A DNA stretch of 33,306 nt from Gp6-AA40 sp046765795 (GCA_046765795.1 JBKPRH010000112.1:1-33306); one strand, 5' to 3'; shown: positions 23,069 through 32,204, counted from the first letter of the stretch. The notes: generated by a model not told the origin, from the letters alone. Numbers and translations are program-made.

Positions 23069-26000
23069 CTGGGCGCTGAACTTCACAAACCGCGGTTGCA
23101 ACACTGAGGTCGGCGCGAGCCACGCCCCGTTCGGCACGAACGTCTGGTTGTAGCTCAGAACCGGTGCAGCGTTCGCGACGTTATAGAGATCCACGCCCAC
23201 GTTGGCGCGGGTCCGTCCGAAGCGCAGGATCTTCGCGAATCGCATGTCGAACTGGTTGATGCGATCGCCGAACATCGTTCCGGGTTCAATGAGATTGACG
23301 GTAACCGTCGTGCCAGCGACGCCGGCAAACGGGCGATTGAGACCGACGGTCGCCGAATTGGGCGCCGCCCAGTTCGCGGCCAGCGAGACGCCCTGGTCGC
23401 TGCGGAACGTCCCAGCCACCAGCACATCGACCTTTGGAATCGTATAGGTGCCGAGACCAGTCACTCGGGTCAGCCATCCCGATGACGTGTCGCACCACGG
23501 ATTGGTCGGCGACTGCGCGCCAAGCACGGTCCATTCGGGAATCGCCGAGCGGATCTCGCAGTAGTCGGTGCCGGTGTTCGCGGCGTTGAAACCACCCTGG
23601 AATACCAGACCCGACTTCGGACGAGCGGTCACGTTCATGTAGATCGAGTTGGTGCTGGTCGTGTAGTCGCCGTAATCGTTCGACAGCGTCTGGAAGTTGT
23701 CGTTGAGCCGCGCCGCAGCCGTCGCCGTCACGTTATAGAGTCCCTGCAGTACTCCACCACCGCCACCCGGCAGTCGGGGATCGCTGGGAATGTTGACGCC
23801 GAACTGCGTGTGCTCATCGGCCGCGCGCGCCAGGTTGTCGGTGACGAGGAAGTTCACCAGCCATCGCCGCTGATACCCGACCTCGACTGCCACGCGCGGC
23901 AGCACTTCCTGCTGCACCGACGCGCCCCACTGCCAGTCACCAGGACGAACGCCCCATCCAGAAAGCAGTCCGGGATCGAGCGTCGACTCGAACACCTCGG
24001 TGCCGAAGTTCGCGTTCGTATTCACGCCGCAGATATCGCCACCGCTCGCGGTCAGGTTCTGCGCCGCCGGATTCAGCAGATCGCAGTCGGCCCGGAAGTT
24101 GCCGTTCAAGTCCATCCACGAGCGCGTCGTCGTGGTCGAGAGACGGCTGGTCGGATTGAGCGCGACGAACGTGCCGCCGTTCTGCGCCGCCTCGAGATAG
24201 CGGCCGATGTTCACCTTGAGCGACGTCTTGCCGTTGCCGAACAAATCGTAGGCGACGCCGCCGCGCGGCCACAGATCGTGATACCCCTCGACGCCCACCG
24301 TATGCGGGTAGGTCTTCGCCGTCGGGAAGAAGCGCACCGGACCGACGGTCTGCTCGGGGAAGTAGCTCCAGGCATGGTCGTACCGCATTGCGCCTTGCAG
24401 CGTCATGCGGCCGCGCGTCCACTGCTCCTGCACGAAGAACGCATCGCTGCGCACGCGCTGGTGGATCGGGAATGCACTGATCGACAGCGTCATCTGATCC
24501 GGCACGCCATTGTTGAAGCGGTACTGCAGGAACTCCGAGTTGGTGAAGTTCTTGCGGTCGTCGAAGAGCAGCGCACCCTGATATCCGACCTTGATGCTGT
24601 GACTGCCCGTCACGAGCGACGCGCCAGCATTCCACTGCGAGTTCCAGTTGATGTTCGACGACCAGTTGCCCGAGCGATACGTCAGCCCTGGAATGTTGCC
24701 GTTCGCCGCGCAGCCCGTTGCGCACTGCTCGACGACGCGAATCAGGTTGGTCGTTTCGAGACCCGGCACTTCTTTGCCGCCCCATCGGCTGCGATACGAA
24801 CCGAAGCCGGCTTCGAGCAGCAGCTTGTTGGATGCGGGCGCCGTCCACTTGGCCTGATAGACGCGATTACCGTAGTCGCGATACGCAGCGGTCTCGGGTG
24901 CGAGCGTCGCGGATGCGGATGGCGTGGGTGCGGCCGTTGAACCGCCATACACAAGATCGTTAGTGGACGTTCGGCAGGCGCTGCCTGAGAAGCCCGCGGC
25001 GGCGCCGCCTTCGCACGGCTTCTGCTCGTCCCAGAAGACGGCGAACTTATTCTTTGGTGTCGCCTGGGCCGTGATGCGCATCGACATCATGCGGTACGAC
25101 GCGGCGTTGACTGCCGGCCGGCTGCGATCGGCCACGTAGGTCCACTTCGTCGGATCGCCAGCGTTGGCATTGGCAAACATGCCGGGCACAGAACGCTCGC
25201 TGCCTTCGTCGCGGTACGTGCCGAAGAACCACACGCGATCCGACTTGATCGGTCCGCCGACGCCGAGATTGAAGTCCCACACCTTGCGCGTTTCGCCTGG
25301 CGTCGTCAGACCACGATTGCGCAGTTCGTCGGTGTAGTTGCTGCCGATCATCCCCTCGGTCACGCCCGCCGCGTAGAAGCTGCCGCGAACGGAGTTGCCA
25401 CCTTCCTTCGGCACGATGTTCAGCGCAGGTCCACCGCCTTCAGCCTCACCGAGTCCACCCGAGGTGATCATCGTCACCTCGCGCGCGTTGCCGACGTCAG
25501 CGATGTAGGACGACACGCCTGCGCCGTTGAACGCCGAGCCGACGCTGATGCCGTCAACGTTCACGCGTCCTTCGTTGCTGCGTCCGCCAGCGCCGCCAAA
25601 CACCACCATGCCGGGCACGACCTGTGTGTCCATCGCAGCGCCGCCCTGCGTCACCGTGTTCGGCATCAGCTGCATGAGGCTGTTGTAGGAACGCGTCGCC
25701 GGAATCGACGAGATGATGTCGTTGTCGAGCACGGTCTGACGACGGATGCTCTGCACGTCGACGATCGGCGAATCGCCGGTCACCGTGATCGTCTCTTCGA
25801 TCGAGCCAACCTTGAGGTCAGCGTCAACCGTCGCGGTGAATGTGCCGGGCAGTTCCACGCCTTCGCGCCGCACCGATTGGAAACCGGTCAGCGTGAAGCT
25901 CACTGTGTAAGTGCCGGGCCTCAAATCGACAATGCGATAGCGACCGGACTCGTCGGTCACCGACGTACGGACCTTTTCAATCAGCGCCGGACTCGACGCC

Positions 26001-26131
26001 TCAACCGTCACTCCTGGAAGCACCGCGCCGGACGTGTCCTTGACGACGCCAGTAATCGACGCCTGGGCGTGCGCGGCCGATGGCAGCAGCGCAGATAGGG
26101 CGACAACGATGCACGCGACTCTCACTCGCAT
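23057..26131 (-). CDS. TonB-dependent receptor with N-terminal carboxypeptidase-regulatory domain (Oar-like, 1024 aa)
   Basis: A signal peptide (MRVRVACIVVALSALLPSAA, cleavage after AHA) leads into a carboxypeptidase-regulatory-like domain (about 25-105: ITGVVKDTSGAVLPGVTVEA, GRYRIVDLRPGTYTVSFTL), then a plug domain (SIPATRSYNSLMQLMPNTV and on) and a long beta-barrel ending in Phe (SAQIDF). Such receptors carry large substrates across the outer membrane with TonB energy; Acidobacteriota have many. The substrate is not readable here. The ATG at 26131 has GGGAG 7 nt upstream; a TTG one codon earlier is less likely. It diverges from the winged-helix regulator, a common control arrangement. Its C-terminal strand overlaps heptamer island 8. 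Confidence 0.95.
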   Translation of the reverse strand: MRVRVACIVVALSALLPSAAHAQASITGVVKDTSGAVLPGVTVEASSPALIEKVRTSVTDESGRYRIVDLRPGTYTVSFTLTGFQSVRREGVELPGTFTATVDADLKVGSIEETITVTGDSPIVDVQSIRRQTVLDNDIISSIPATRSYNSLMQLMPNTVTQGGAAMDTQVVPGMVVFGGAGGRSNEGRVNVDGISVGSAFNGAGVSSYIADVGNAREVTMITSGGLGEAEGGGPALNIVPKEGGNSVRGSFYAAGVTEGMIGSNYTDELRNRGLTTPGETRKVWDFNLGVGGPIKSDRVWFFGTYRDEGSERSVPGMFANANAGDPTKWTYVADRSRPAVNAASYRMMSMRITAQATPKNKFAVFWDEQKPCEGGAAAGFSGSACRTSTNDLVYGGSTAAPTPSASATLAPETAAYRDYGNRVYQAKWTAPASNKLLLEAGFGSYRSRWGGKEVPGLETTNLIRVVEQCATGCAANGNIPGLTYRSGNWSSNINWNSQWNAGASLVTGSHSIKVGYQGALLFDDRKNFTNSEFLQYRFNNGVPDQMTLSISAFPIHQRVRSDAFFVQEQWTRGRMTLQGAMRYDHAWSYFPEQTVGPVRFFPTAKTYPHTVGVEGYHDLWPRGGVAYDLFGNGKTSLKVNIGRYLEAAQNGGTFVALNPTSRLSTTTTRSWMDLNGNFRADCDLLNPAAQNLTASGGDICGVNTNANFGTEVFESTLDPGLLSGWGVRPGDWQWGASVQQEVLPRVAVEVGYQRRWLVNFLVTDNLARAADEHTQFGVNIPSDPRLPGGGGGVLQGLYNVTATAAARLNDNFQTLSNDYGDYTTSTNSIYMNVTARPKSGLVFQGGFNAANTGTDYCEIRSAIPEWTVLGAQSPTNPWCDTSSGWLTRVTGLGTYTIPKVDVLVAGTFRSDQGVSLAANWAAPNSATVGLNRPFAGVAGTTVTVNLIEPGTMFGDRINQFDMRFAKILRFGRTRANVGVDLYNVANAAPVLSYNQTFVPNGAWLAPTSVLQPRFVKFSAQIDF

Positions 26132-26264
26132 CAAACGACTCCCTTCGATTCCCGCTGGGTTCCACTCGAATTCCGTGGTGAGCTTGTTGAAAACGGGCCG
26201 ATTGTAGAGCGGGCGGCGGCGAAAGGACTACAAAAAGCCGTCAAATCGCCCCGTGCCACATCTC

Positions 26265-26293
26265 TTGACCGCAGGACAAAAAGACGGCAAATT
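26265..26293 (+). promoter_or_regulatory. Possible promoter of the winged-helix/TPR regulator
   Basis: TTGACC (26265-26270) and CAAATT (26288-26293) are 17 nt apart, 27 nt upstream of the ATG. The -35 box is close to consensus but the -10 box matches at only three of six positions, so this is weak. On the other strand a TACAAT (complement of 26201-26206) lies upstream of the receptor gene without a convincing -35. Confidence 0.3.
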
Positions 26294-26320
26294 CCCTCTA
26301 CGCCCCGCGTGCAGGCGCCC

Positions 26321-27574
26321 ATGTCGGAAGTCAGCTTCGGACCCTTCGCTCTCGACCCCTCCTCGACGCGCCTCACGCGCGACGGAGTGGAAGTCAAGCT
26401 ACGGCCGCAGGCCTTTCAGGCCCTGCGTACGCTGTTGCGCCATAGCGGCCAGTCCATCGGCTACGAACAGATGATGGCGGAAGCGTGGGATGGCACGTTC
26501 GTGTCGCGTCATACGGTGGACGTCACCATCGGCGAAGTGAGGAAGAGCCTCGGCGAATACGGACGCTGGATCACCCATCGTCCCAAGGTTGGGTACTGTC
26601 TCGAGATTCCGGCGTCCGAGGAACTCGTGCGCACCGGCTGGCACTACTGGAATCGCCGCACGCGTGAAGGTGCCGACCGCGCCATCGACTGCTTCAAGCG
26701 CGCGGCTCGCGAATGCGGGACTGATTTCCGTGCCTGGGAAGGCATGTCGACGTGCTACCTGATGCTCGCGACGTTCGGCATGCGGGCGCCGCGAGACGTA
26801 TACCCCGAGTTTCTCGAAGCACACGCACGCGCCGTGGATGCCGGCGGTCTGCGACCGGAGCTGCGCTGTAATCGCGCGCACGGGTTGCACATGTTCGAGC
26901 ACCGGCTCGCGGATGCCGAGGCCGAGTTCGCGGAAACAATTCGCGAGCGGCCGACTTACGGCACCGCCTACGTGCGGAGCGCATTGATGTACGCGACACT
27001 CACGCGTCTCGACAAAGCGCTCGATGTGATCGAGCGCGGGATGCAGGTCGAGCCGCTGCTCGCAACGCTTCCCGCCACGATGGTACTCGTGCGCATGTGG
27101 CGAGGCGAGCTCACCGAGGCGATCGACGAAGGTCGCAAAGCGGTAGAGCTGCACCCTTACCTGCAGATTTCACGGGCGAACTACGCGATGGCCCTCGAGA
27201 GCGCCGGCAACCTCGACGAAGCGCTCGAGCAATACCAGCTCGGCTCGGTGATGTCGCTCAACCTTCCCTGGATGCGGGCACTCGAAGCCACATGCCTCGC
27301 CAAGATGAGGCGCCTCGACGATGCGAGGCGCATCCTGGGCCACCTCGAGCAGCTGCGCCGCACCGAGTACGTGGACGCGTACTACATGGCCATGCTGCGC
27401 GACGCACTCGGCCAGCGAACCGAGGCGTTCGCCGAGTTGGAGCGCGCCTACCACGAGAACTCGGCGTTCCTGTACTCGATAGAGATCGATCCAAAGATGG
27501 AACACCTGCGCGACGATGCACGATTTGCGCGCGTGTCGCGACGCAACGGGCAGGCACCGGAGAAGACACGGTAA
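26321..27574 (+). CDS. Winged-helix DNA-binding protein with TPR-like repeats (417 aa)
   Basis: Residues 1-97 form an OmpR/CadC-type winged helix: FGPFALDPSSTRLTRDG, VKLRPQAFQALRTLLR, YEQMMAEAWDG, VDVTIGEVRKSLGE and the wing WITHRPKVGYCLEIP. The rest consists of helical hairpins of TPR type, such as AECGTDFRAWEG, LDKALDVIERGMQVEP and GNLDEALEQYQLGSVM. There is no receiver domain and no membrane segment, so it is not a classical response regulator or CadC sensor; the TPR part may bind a ligand or protein. The ATG at 26321 is preferred over the GTG at 26309. It diverges from the TonB-receptor gene, which it may regulate. Confidence 0.87.
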   Translation: MSEVSFGPFALDPSSTRLTRDGVEVKLRPQAFQALRTLLRHSGQSIGYEQMMAEAWDGTFVSRHTVDVTIGEVRKSLGEYGRWITHRPKVGYCLEIPASEELVRTGWHYWNRRTREGADRAIDCFKRAARECGTDFRAWEGMSTCYLMLATFGMRAPRDVYPEFLEAHARAVDAGGLRPELRCNRAHGLHMFEHRLADAEAEFAETIRERPTYGTAYVRSALMYATLTRLDKALDVIERGMQVEPLLATLPATMVLVRMWRGELTEAIDEGRKAVELHPYLQISRANYAMALESAGNLDEALEQYQLGSVMSLNLPWMRALEATCLAKMRRLDDARRILGHLEQLRRTEYVDAYYMAMLRDALGQRTEAFAELERAYHENSAFLYSIEIDPKMEHLRDDARFARVSRRNGQAPEKTR

Positions 27575-27653
27575 TTTGAGCGGTTTTTGGGCGAACACGA
27601 GCGTGGGCGCAAGCACAATGCCCCATGCTCACTGACCAACGAGGAGGTCCGAG

Positions 27654-28667
27654 ATGAGGACGAGGCGTGTGGTCGCGATGACGGGAGCTCTCGCCGGGCT
27701 GATTGCCGTCGCATTGATTGGCAGCGTGACGTTCGCGCAGGGGCCAACCCTTCCCAAGACCCCATGGGGTGATCCGGATCTGCAGGGCACATTCAGCAGC
27801 GAGGCCGAGTTGAGTGTGCCATTCGAACGGCAGGCGCAGTACGGCGAGCGCCGCTTCCTCACTGACGCGGAGTACGCGCAGCGGCGAACGCAAGCGGACA
27901 AGCAACTCGCATCAGACAGCGCTGATTTCGATCTCGAGACAGCGGATCGTTCGAACGCAGGCGCAGTCGGATCGGCGACCTCGCCGCCACCACATTGGCT
28001 CGAGCGCGGCAAGGTGTCGCGCCGCACGTCGCTGGTGATCGATCCGCCGGACGGCAGGCTGCCGCCGCTCGCGCAACAGCGGCCGGCCGCCGGACGCGGC
28101 CGCGCCGGAGGCGGCGGGACGTTCGCCGGTCTGGGCGCATTTGGCGGTACCGCGGTCTTCAACGGTCCCGAGGACCTGAGCTTGTGGGAGCGCTGTATCA
28201 GCCGCGGCGTCCCCGGCGTGATGTTCCCCACTGTGTACAACGCGAACGTTCGCATCGTCCAGGCGCCAGGTGCGGTCGCCATCACCTACGAGATGATTCA
28301 CGACACGCGCGTCGTTCCAATCGGCACGACCGCACACGTCGGGACGGCGATCCGCGGCTACAACGGCAATGCACGCGGTCACTGGGAGGGCAACACGCTC
28401 GTCGTGGACACGACGAATTTCAGCGAGAAGACCAACTTCCGCGGCTCGCGCGAGACGTTGCACATCATCGAGCGCTTCACGCGCGAGGGCGACGGGATCA
28501 ACTACGAGGTGACGGTGGACGATCCGTCGGTGTGGACCAAGCCGTGGACGGCAGCCCTCACGCTGGCCAAGCAGCCCGACGACTCGCTGTTCGAGTACGC
28601 GTGCCACGAGGGCAACAACTCGATGCGAAATATCTTGAGTGCTTCACGCGCGGCCGAGAAGAAGTAG
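27654..28667 (+). CDS. Secreted protein of unknown function, 337 aa ('EYACHEGN' family)
   Basis: A strong GAGGAGG lies just before the ATG. The product has a signal peptide (hydrophobic GALAGLIAVALIGSV, cleavage near FAQ) and then PWGDPDLQGTFSSEAEL, a low-complexity Ala/Gly/Arg stretch around residues 140-165, GHWEGNTLVVDTTNFSEK and a C-terminal LFEYACHEGNNSMRNILSAS. These motifs are typical of a large paralogous family in Acidobacteriota with no known reaction. The protein at 382-1152 is a distant relative. It converges with the cytochrome/copper gene, with a heptamer hairpin between. Confidence 0.8.
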   Translation: MRTRRVVAMTGALAGLIAVALIGSVTFAQGPTLPKTPWGDPDLQGTFSSEAELSVPFERQAQYGERRFLTDAEYAQRRTQADKQLASDSADFDLETADRSNAGAVGSATSPPPHWLERGKVSRRTSLVIDPPDGRLPPLAQQRPAAGRGRAGGGGTFAGLGAFGGTAVFNGPEDLSLWERCISRGVPGVMFPTVYNANVRIVQAPGAVAITYEMIHDTRVVPIGTTAHVGTAIRGYNGNARGHWEGNTLVVDTTNFSEKTNFRGSRETLHIIERFTREGDGINYEVTVDDPSVWTKPWTAALTLAKQPDDSLFEYACHEGNNSMRNILSASRAAEKK

Positions 28668-28689
28668 GCCGCGCGACGGGAGGGGTCGT

Positions 28690-28775
28690 AATTCAAAATT
28701 CGAAATGCAAAATGCAAACAACGACTGCACGTGCTCGCAAGCGTTGTCTGCATTTGCATTTTGAATTTTGCATTA
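28690..28775. terminator. Heptamer island 9: inverted repeat of about 34-bp arms between convergent genes
   Basis: Left arm 28690-28723 (AATTCAA, AATTCGA, AATGCAA, AATGCAA, ACAACG) and right arm 28742-28775 (CGTTGT ... TTTGCATTTTGAATTTTGC ...) pair almost throughout around an 18-nt loop. The right arm runs into the stop codon of the cytochrome/copper gene (complement of 28773-28775). Position and fold suit a bidirectional terminator. The units are the same family as island 7. Confidence 0.85.
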
Positions 28776-30143
28776 CTGGGCTGAGCTCGACACTCCCTTG
28801 CCCTCCACTGTGTACGTGAAGTAGCCGATCATCATCTCTTCCCACGTCTGATCGCCCCACCGAACAGTCTTCGTCGGATCGGGGTTGTTGCGGTTCGCTG
28901 TCGAATTGTCGTAGTGGGCGGACACGTACAGCTTCGAACCCTTGGGCAACAACAGCGGCTTCGCCAGCCAGTAATCCGTCTGCCATCCGAAGTCGAACTT
29001 CGGGACGCGCAGGATGATCTCGCGCCGACCATCGGGATAGATCGCGGTGTAGGTCATGTCCTTACCGCGATAGTGCATGTGCGGGTGCATGCTCCACACG
29101 CTGACGTCTTCGCTGAAGGTTGCTTCGGCATCGATCTGATAGTCCGACACGCCTGGCGGGATCGCGAACAACGGATTGGCGATCATCCCGGTGCGCACTT
29201 CCTGCCGAGGCGTTTCCTTCGAGAAGACCAGTCCAACCTTCGATCGATCCGTGCCGGGCGTTCCGTCGGTCGTGTAGTGCACCTGGAAGATCAGCGTCGA
29301 CCCTTTTGGAATCCGCTTCCCTAATCCCCGCTGGAACACGGGCGCGTCTTCACCGACTGCCCAGTTCACGAGTGTCGCGTCGCCTGCCCGGGAGAAGGCA
29401 TTGCCGCCCGCAGCAGCGGCAGGTGCTGCTGTTGCCGTTGCGGGCGCTGCGGCCGCGCCTGGAGCGGATGCCAGAATCGGCCTGATGCTGACGACATTCG
29501 GCCGCGGCGTCGCGGGCTGCGGTTCCCGCACCGATACGATGACGTGATGCACGTGCTTCCGATCGCCGGCCCTCACCTCGCCCGCTTGTATCCACTTGTC
29601 CTCGGTGAAATTTGTCGGCACCTCGAAATACTGATACGCGATCGTGCCTCGAGCCGGGATGTCGTACGCCGTCGGCATCTCGAAGACGATGTCCGGCGTG
29701 CCAATCTGCCAGCCCTCGGGGAACTTCGGCAGCGCGGGCATGCGCGACGGATTGCCCTCGGGCGCACCGGCATTCACCCATTTGACGATCGTCTCGATCT
29801 CGTTCGGTGTGAGGCTCTGCTCGTTGCGAAACGCGCCGTACTGCCTGTCGGCGTGCCATGGCGGCATGACGCGTGACGTGACCTTCTCGCGGATCGAGCT
29901 CGCCCACGGACGTACGTCCTTGTAGCTGATGAGCGACATCGGCGCGACCTCGCCCGGCCGATGGCACGTCACGCACTTGGCGTACATGATCGGCGCGACT
30001 TCGCCGCTGAACGTCGGTGCTGCAGCCGCTGCTGACGCCGGCTGCTGCGGCGCGCCGTTCGTGACTGTTGACGTGATCCCGAGCCACACGATCCCGAGGA
30101 ATACGAGGACCAAGGTACGGGTCTCGAATCTCTTGAATCTCAT
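28773..30143 (-). CDS. Cytochrome c fused to a PHM-like copper monooxygenase domain (456 aa)
   Basis: After a signal sequence (LVLVFLGIVWLGITS) comes a cytochrome c domain with heme motif CVTCHRPG (Cys57, Cys60, His61) and a possible Met ligand in EVAPMS or RVMPPWH. The C-terminal part has the copper-ligand pattern of peptidylglycine hydroxylating monooxygenases: HVHHVIV (His199, His200), QVHY (His289), MHPHMHYRG (His355, His357) and EEMMIG (Met437/438). An Ala/Pro-rich stretch (about 205-250) interrupts the domain. A periplasmic copper-dependent oxidation fed with electrons by the heme is plausible. It lies 21 nt downstream of the quinoprotein gene in the same direction. Confidence 0.82.
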   Translation of the reverse strand: MRFKRFETRTLVLVFLGIVWLGITSTVTNGAPQQPASAAAAAPTFSGEVAPIMYAKCVTCHRPGEVAPMSLISYKDVRPWASSIREKVTSRVMPPWHADRQYGAFRNEQSLTPNEIETIVKWVNAGAPEGNPSRMPALPKFPEGWQIGTPDIVFEMPTAYDIPARGTIAYQYFEVPTNFTEDKWIQAGEVRAGDRKHVHHVIVSVREPQPATPRPNVVSIRPILASAPGAAAAPATATAAPAAAAGGNAFSRAGDATLVNWAVGEDAPVFQRGLGKRIPKGSTLIFQVHYTTDGTPGTDRSKVGLVFSKETPRQEVRTGMIANPLFAIPPGVSDYQIDAEATFSEDVSVWSMHPHMHYRGKDMTYTAIYPDGRREIILRVPKFDFGWQTDYWLAKPLLLPKGSKLYVSAHYDNSTANRNNPDPTKTVRWGDQTWEEMMIGYFTYTVEGKGVSSSAQ

Positions 30144-30164
30144 TCGCTACACCCTACTCTCTTG

Positions 30165-32072
30165 TTAATCCACGCCAAACGCGAGCAGTACGTTACCAGG
30201 CCGCCCGCCGAACGCGCCGTATCCCGAGTTCACATAGACCATACCACCGGCGACGACCGGACCGGGACCAATGAGCGACGCGCCTTTTGCCGGCACGCCA
30301 TTGACCGTTGTGAAGTCCTTGTTCGTATCGAATTCCCAGAGCACTGAGCCGTTTGCGGTCGAATACGCGCGCAGCGCGCCATCGTTCGAGCCCGAAAAGA
30401 TCACCCCCGGGATCGCCGTGACCGCGGCCGATTGCGCAGCATTACAGGCGCGACCCGTGCCGCACACTGGCGCAGGTGGCGGAGTGAACCACGCCCGCTG
30501 TCCGCTCGCGAGCCGAACGGCGTGGATGCCGCCGGGTTTCGGCTGCAGGATGTCCGAGACCGCGAAATAGGCGTTCTCGCCATCAACCGCTGCCCCCCAC
30601 TCGAGACCGCCGAGCACGCCGCCCTGGCCGGCACGGTATTCCCACAGCACTTCGCCGTCGTGCGCGGGATCGAGCGCGAACGCGATGCCCGACTTCTGTG
30701 CGATCACCAGCACGTCGCGTCCGTCAGCACGCGCCAGTACGGGCGGACTGCCGAAGTCGAAGTCAGGTCCGTTTGTCTCTGGGCAATTCGGATTTCCCGC
30801 GCGGCAGTTGCTCAAGTACACATCGCCGGGCGTGATCTGACGCATCCAACGAACCGCACCCGTATCGAGGTCGAGCGCGACGACCGCATCACTCGACTTG
30901 TGCGCCGGCCCGCTGTACGCATTGCCAGTCGCAACATAGAGACGTTTACGCCCTTCGTCGACTGTCGGCGCCGACCAGATCCCGGATCCCGACGGCCCCC
31001 ACAACGTCGCACCAGTCGTACTGGTGCCGCGTCGCTGCAGCGGCTCGGTGATCATCATCGTCTTCCAGACGACGCGGCCCGTCGCCGCATCGAGGGCGCT
31101 CACACTGCCACGGAAGGTGCAGCACTCGTAGCGAGGATCAGCGCCTTGCGATTCCTCGTACGAGGAGACGGGCACATACAAGCGACCCGCATGCAGCGTC
31201 GGCGAACCGGTGATTCGCGCGAGAGGATGATCCTCGACCTTGCGCGTCCACACGACGCGTCCGGTCTCGGCGTTCAGCGCATACGCGTTCGCGGCAGTGT
31301 CGCCGAAATACACGAGCGCGCCGGTCGCGCCGGTGGCAGGACCAACCGCGATCGCCGTGCGCACGCCCCCCGCGGCGCTGAACGTCCAGTGGATGCAGCC
31401 GCTCTTCGCATCGAGTGAATAGACGGTGCCGTTCTGACTCCCAACATAGACGCGTCCGCCTGCGACCGTTGGTGATGACCAGGCGACTGACGCGTCAGGA
31501 AATCCGAGCGACCATTTCAACGTGAGCTTCGGAACGTCTGCCGCAGAGAGTCCCGCCATCTCGCGAGACTGAAAGCGTGTGTTGGTGATCGTTGGACTCC
31601 ACCCCGCCCACGCGACCGATCGGGTGCCACTGTTTGCGCGTGCCGTTGCAGTGCAGCGTCCCGTGTCGCCGCCGGTGACATCGCCGCCCACCTTCTTGCC
31701 GGTGACAAACTCGGCCACGGCGCGGCGCTCGGGTCCACCAATTCGCGACCCCTGCGCACGCATCGCGCCGGTCATCAGGCTTTCGATCACGGCTTGCGGT
31801 GTGCGGGCTTTGAGGGCGTCGAGACCTGGCGCGCGTGACTCGGGCGCGCCGTTATGACACGACGCACAGTTTCGCGTGAAGACTTGCTCGCCATCGGGGG
31901 CTTGCGCCCACACGGATTCCGCGGCGCCCGGCCCGAGCAGCAGGATCACCGCGATCGAGGCGAGGATGACTCGAAGCGTAGGGTCGAGTCTAGCATCGTG
32001 CGGAGAGATATGGAGAGGGCGGAGGAAACGGGATTCACTCGGAGGAACGGAGAAACGGAGACATTTGATCAA
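30165..32072 (-). CDS. Cytochrome c / PQQ beta-propeller dehydrogenase (polyvinyl-alcohol-dehydrogenase-like)
   Basis: The product has a secretion signal (RVILASIAVILLLGPGAAES), an N-terminal cytochrome c with CASCHNGAP, and a PQQ-type propeller with repeated W-motifs (VYSLDAKSGCIHWTFS, AYALNAETGRVVWTRK, VVALDLDTGAVRWMRQ) and a vicinal Cys pair in YECCTFRGSVSALD, as in polyvinyl alcohol dehydrogenase (EC 1.1.2.6). It probably oxidises an alcohol in the periplasm and passes electrons through its heme. The start is uncertain: no ATG or GTG lies just before the signal peptide. The TTG at 32072, inside a repeat island, is a tentative choice; the GTG at 31949 would truncate the signal. Confidence 0.85.
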   Translation of the reverse strand: MIKCLRFSVPPSESRFLRPLHISPHDARLDPTLRVILASIAVILLLGPGAAESVWAQAPDGEQVFTRNCASCHNGAPESRAPGLDALKARTPQAVIESLMTGAMRAQGSRIGGPERRAVAEFVTGKKVGGDVTGGDTGRCTATARANSGTRSVAWAGWSPTITNTRFQSREMAGLSAADVPKLTLKWSLGFPDASVAWSSPTVAGGRVYVGSQNGTVYSLDAKSGCIHWTFSAAGGVRTAIAVGPATGATGALVYFGDTAANAYALNAETGRVVWTRKVEDHPLARITGSPTLHAGRLYVPVSSYEESQGADPRYECCTFRGSVSALDAATGRVVWKTMMITEPLQRRGTSTTGATLWGPSGSGIWSAPTVDEGRKRLYVATGNAYSGPAHKSSDAVVALDLDTGAVRWMRQITPGDVYLSNCRAGNPNCPETNGPDFDFGSPPVLARADGRDVLVIAQKSGIAFALDPAHDGEVLWEYRAGQGGVLGGLEWGAAVDGENAYFAVSDILQPKPGGIHAVRLASGQRAWFTPPPAPVCGTGRACNAAQSAAVTAIPGVIFSGSNDGALRAYSTANGSVLWEFDTNKDFTTVNGVPAKGASLIGPGPVVAGGMVYVNSGYGAFGGRPGNVLLAFGVD

Positions 32073-32090
32073 ATTTTTCTCCGTTCCTCC
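32041..32090. repeat. Island 10: inverted GGAGGAACGGAGAAA arms around ATTTGATCAAAT
   Basis: Perfect 15-bp arms at 32041-32055 and 32076-32090 flank a 12-bp palindrome ATTTGATCAAAT (32063-32074). The units have a period near 8 bp. It lies in the region between the quinoprotein gene and the divergent cysteine-rich protein gene, and would overlap the 5' end of the former if the TTG start is right. Confidence 0.9.
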
Positions 32091-32142
32091 GCCCTTCGAC
32101 TCGCGCTCAGGGCGCCCCGAGCAACGTCGAGGGGCGTTGCTC
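32091..32142. repeat. REP-like palindromic element
   Basis: Two imperfect palindromes follow each other, the second containing GAGCAACG (32119-32126) and CGTTGCTC (32135-32142) around an 8-nt loop. The type 'CCCTTCGACTCG...CTCAGGG' is widespread as an intergenic element in high-GC genomes, as far as I recall. More CCTCCGT-type units follow to about 32180. Confidence 0.6.
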
Positions 32143-32204
32143 CGTGTTGATCCGTTCCCTCCGTACCCTCCGTTGCCTCCCGCAGGCATAATGGACCAGC
32201 GGCG

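Noticed and set aside
23810..24940. Plus-strand frame of 376 codons inside the TonB receptor
   Set aside because: Antisense shadow; the receptor frame is continuous and family-like across the whole region.
26265..26293. Strong sigma-70 promoter for the regulator
   Set aside because: Only the -35 element is good; the -10 element is poor, so it is kept as a low-confidence feature and not as a finding.
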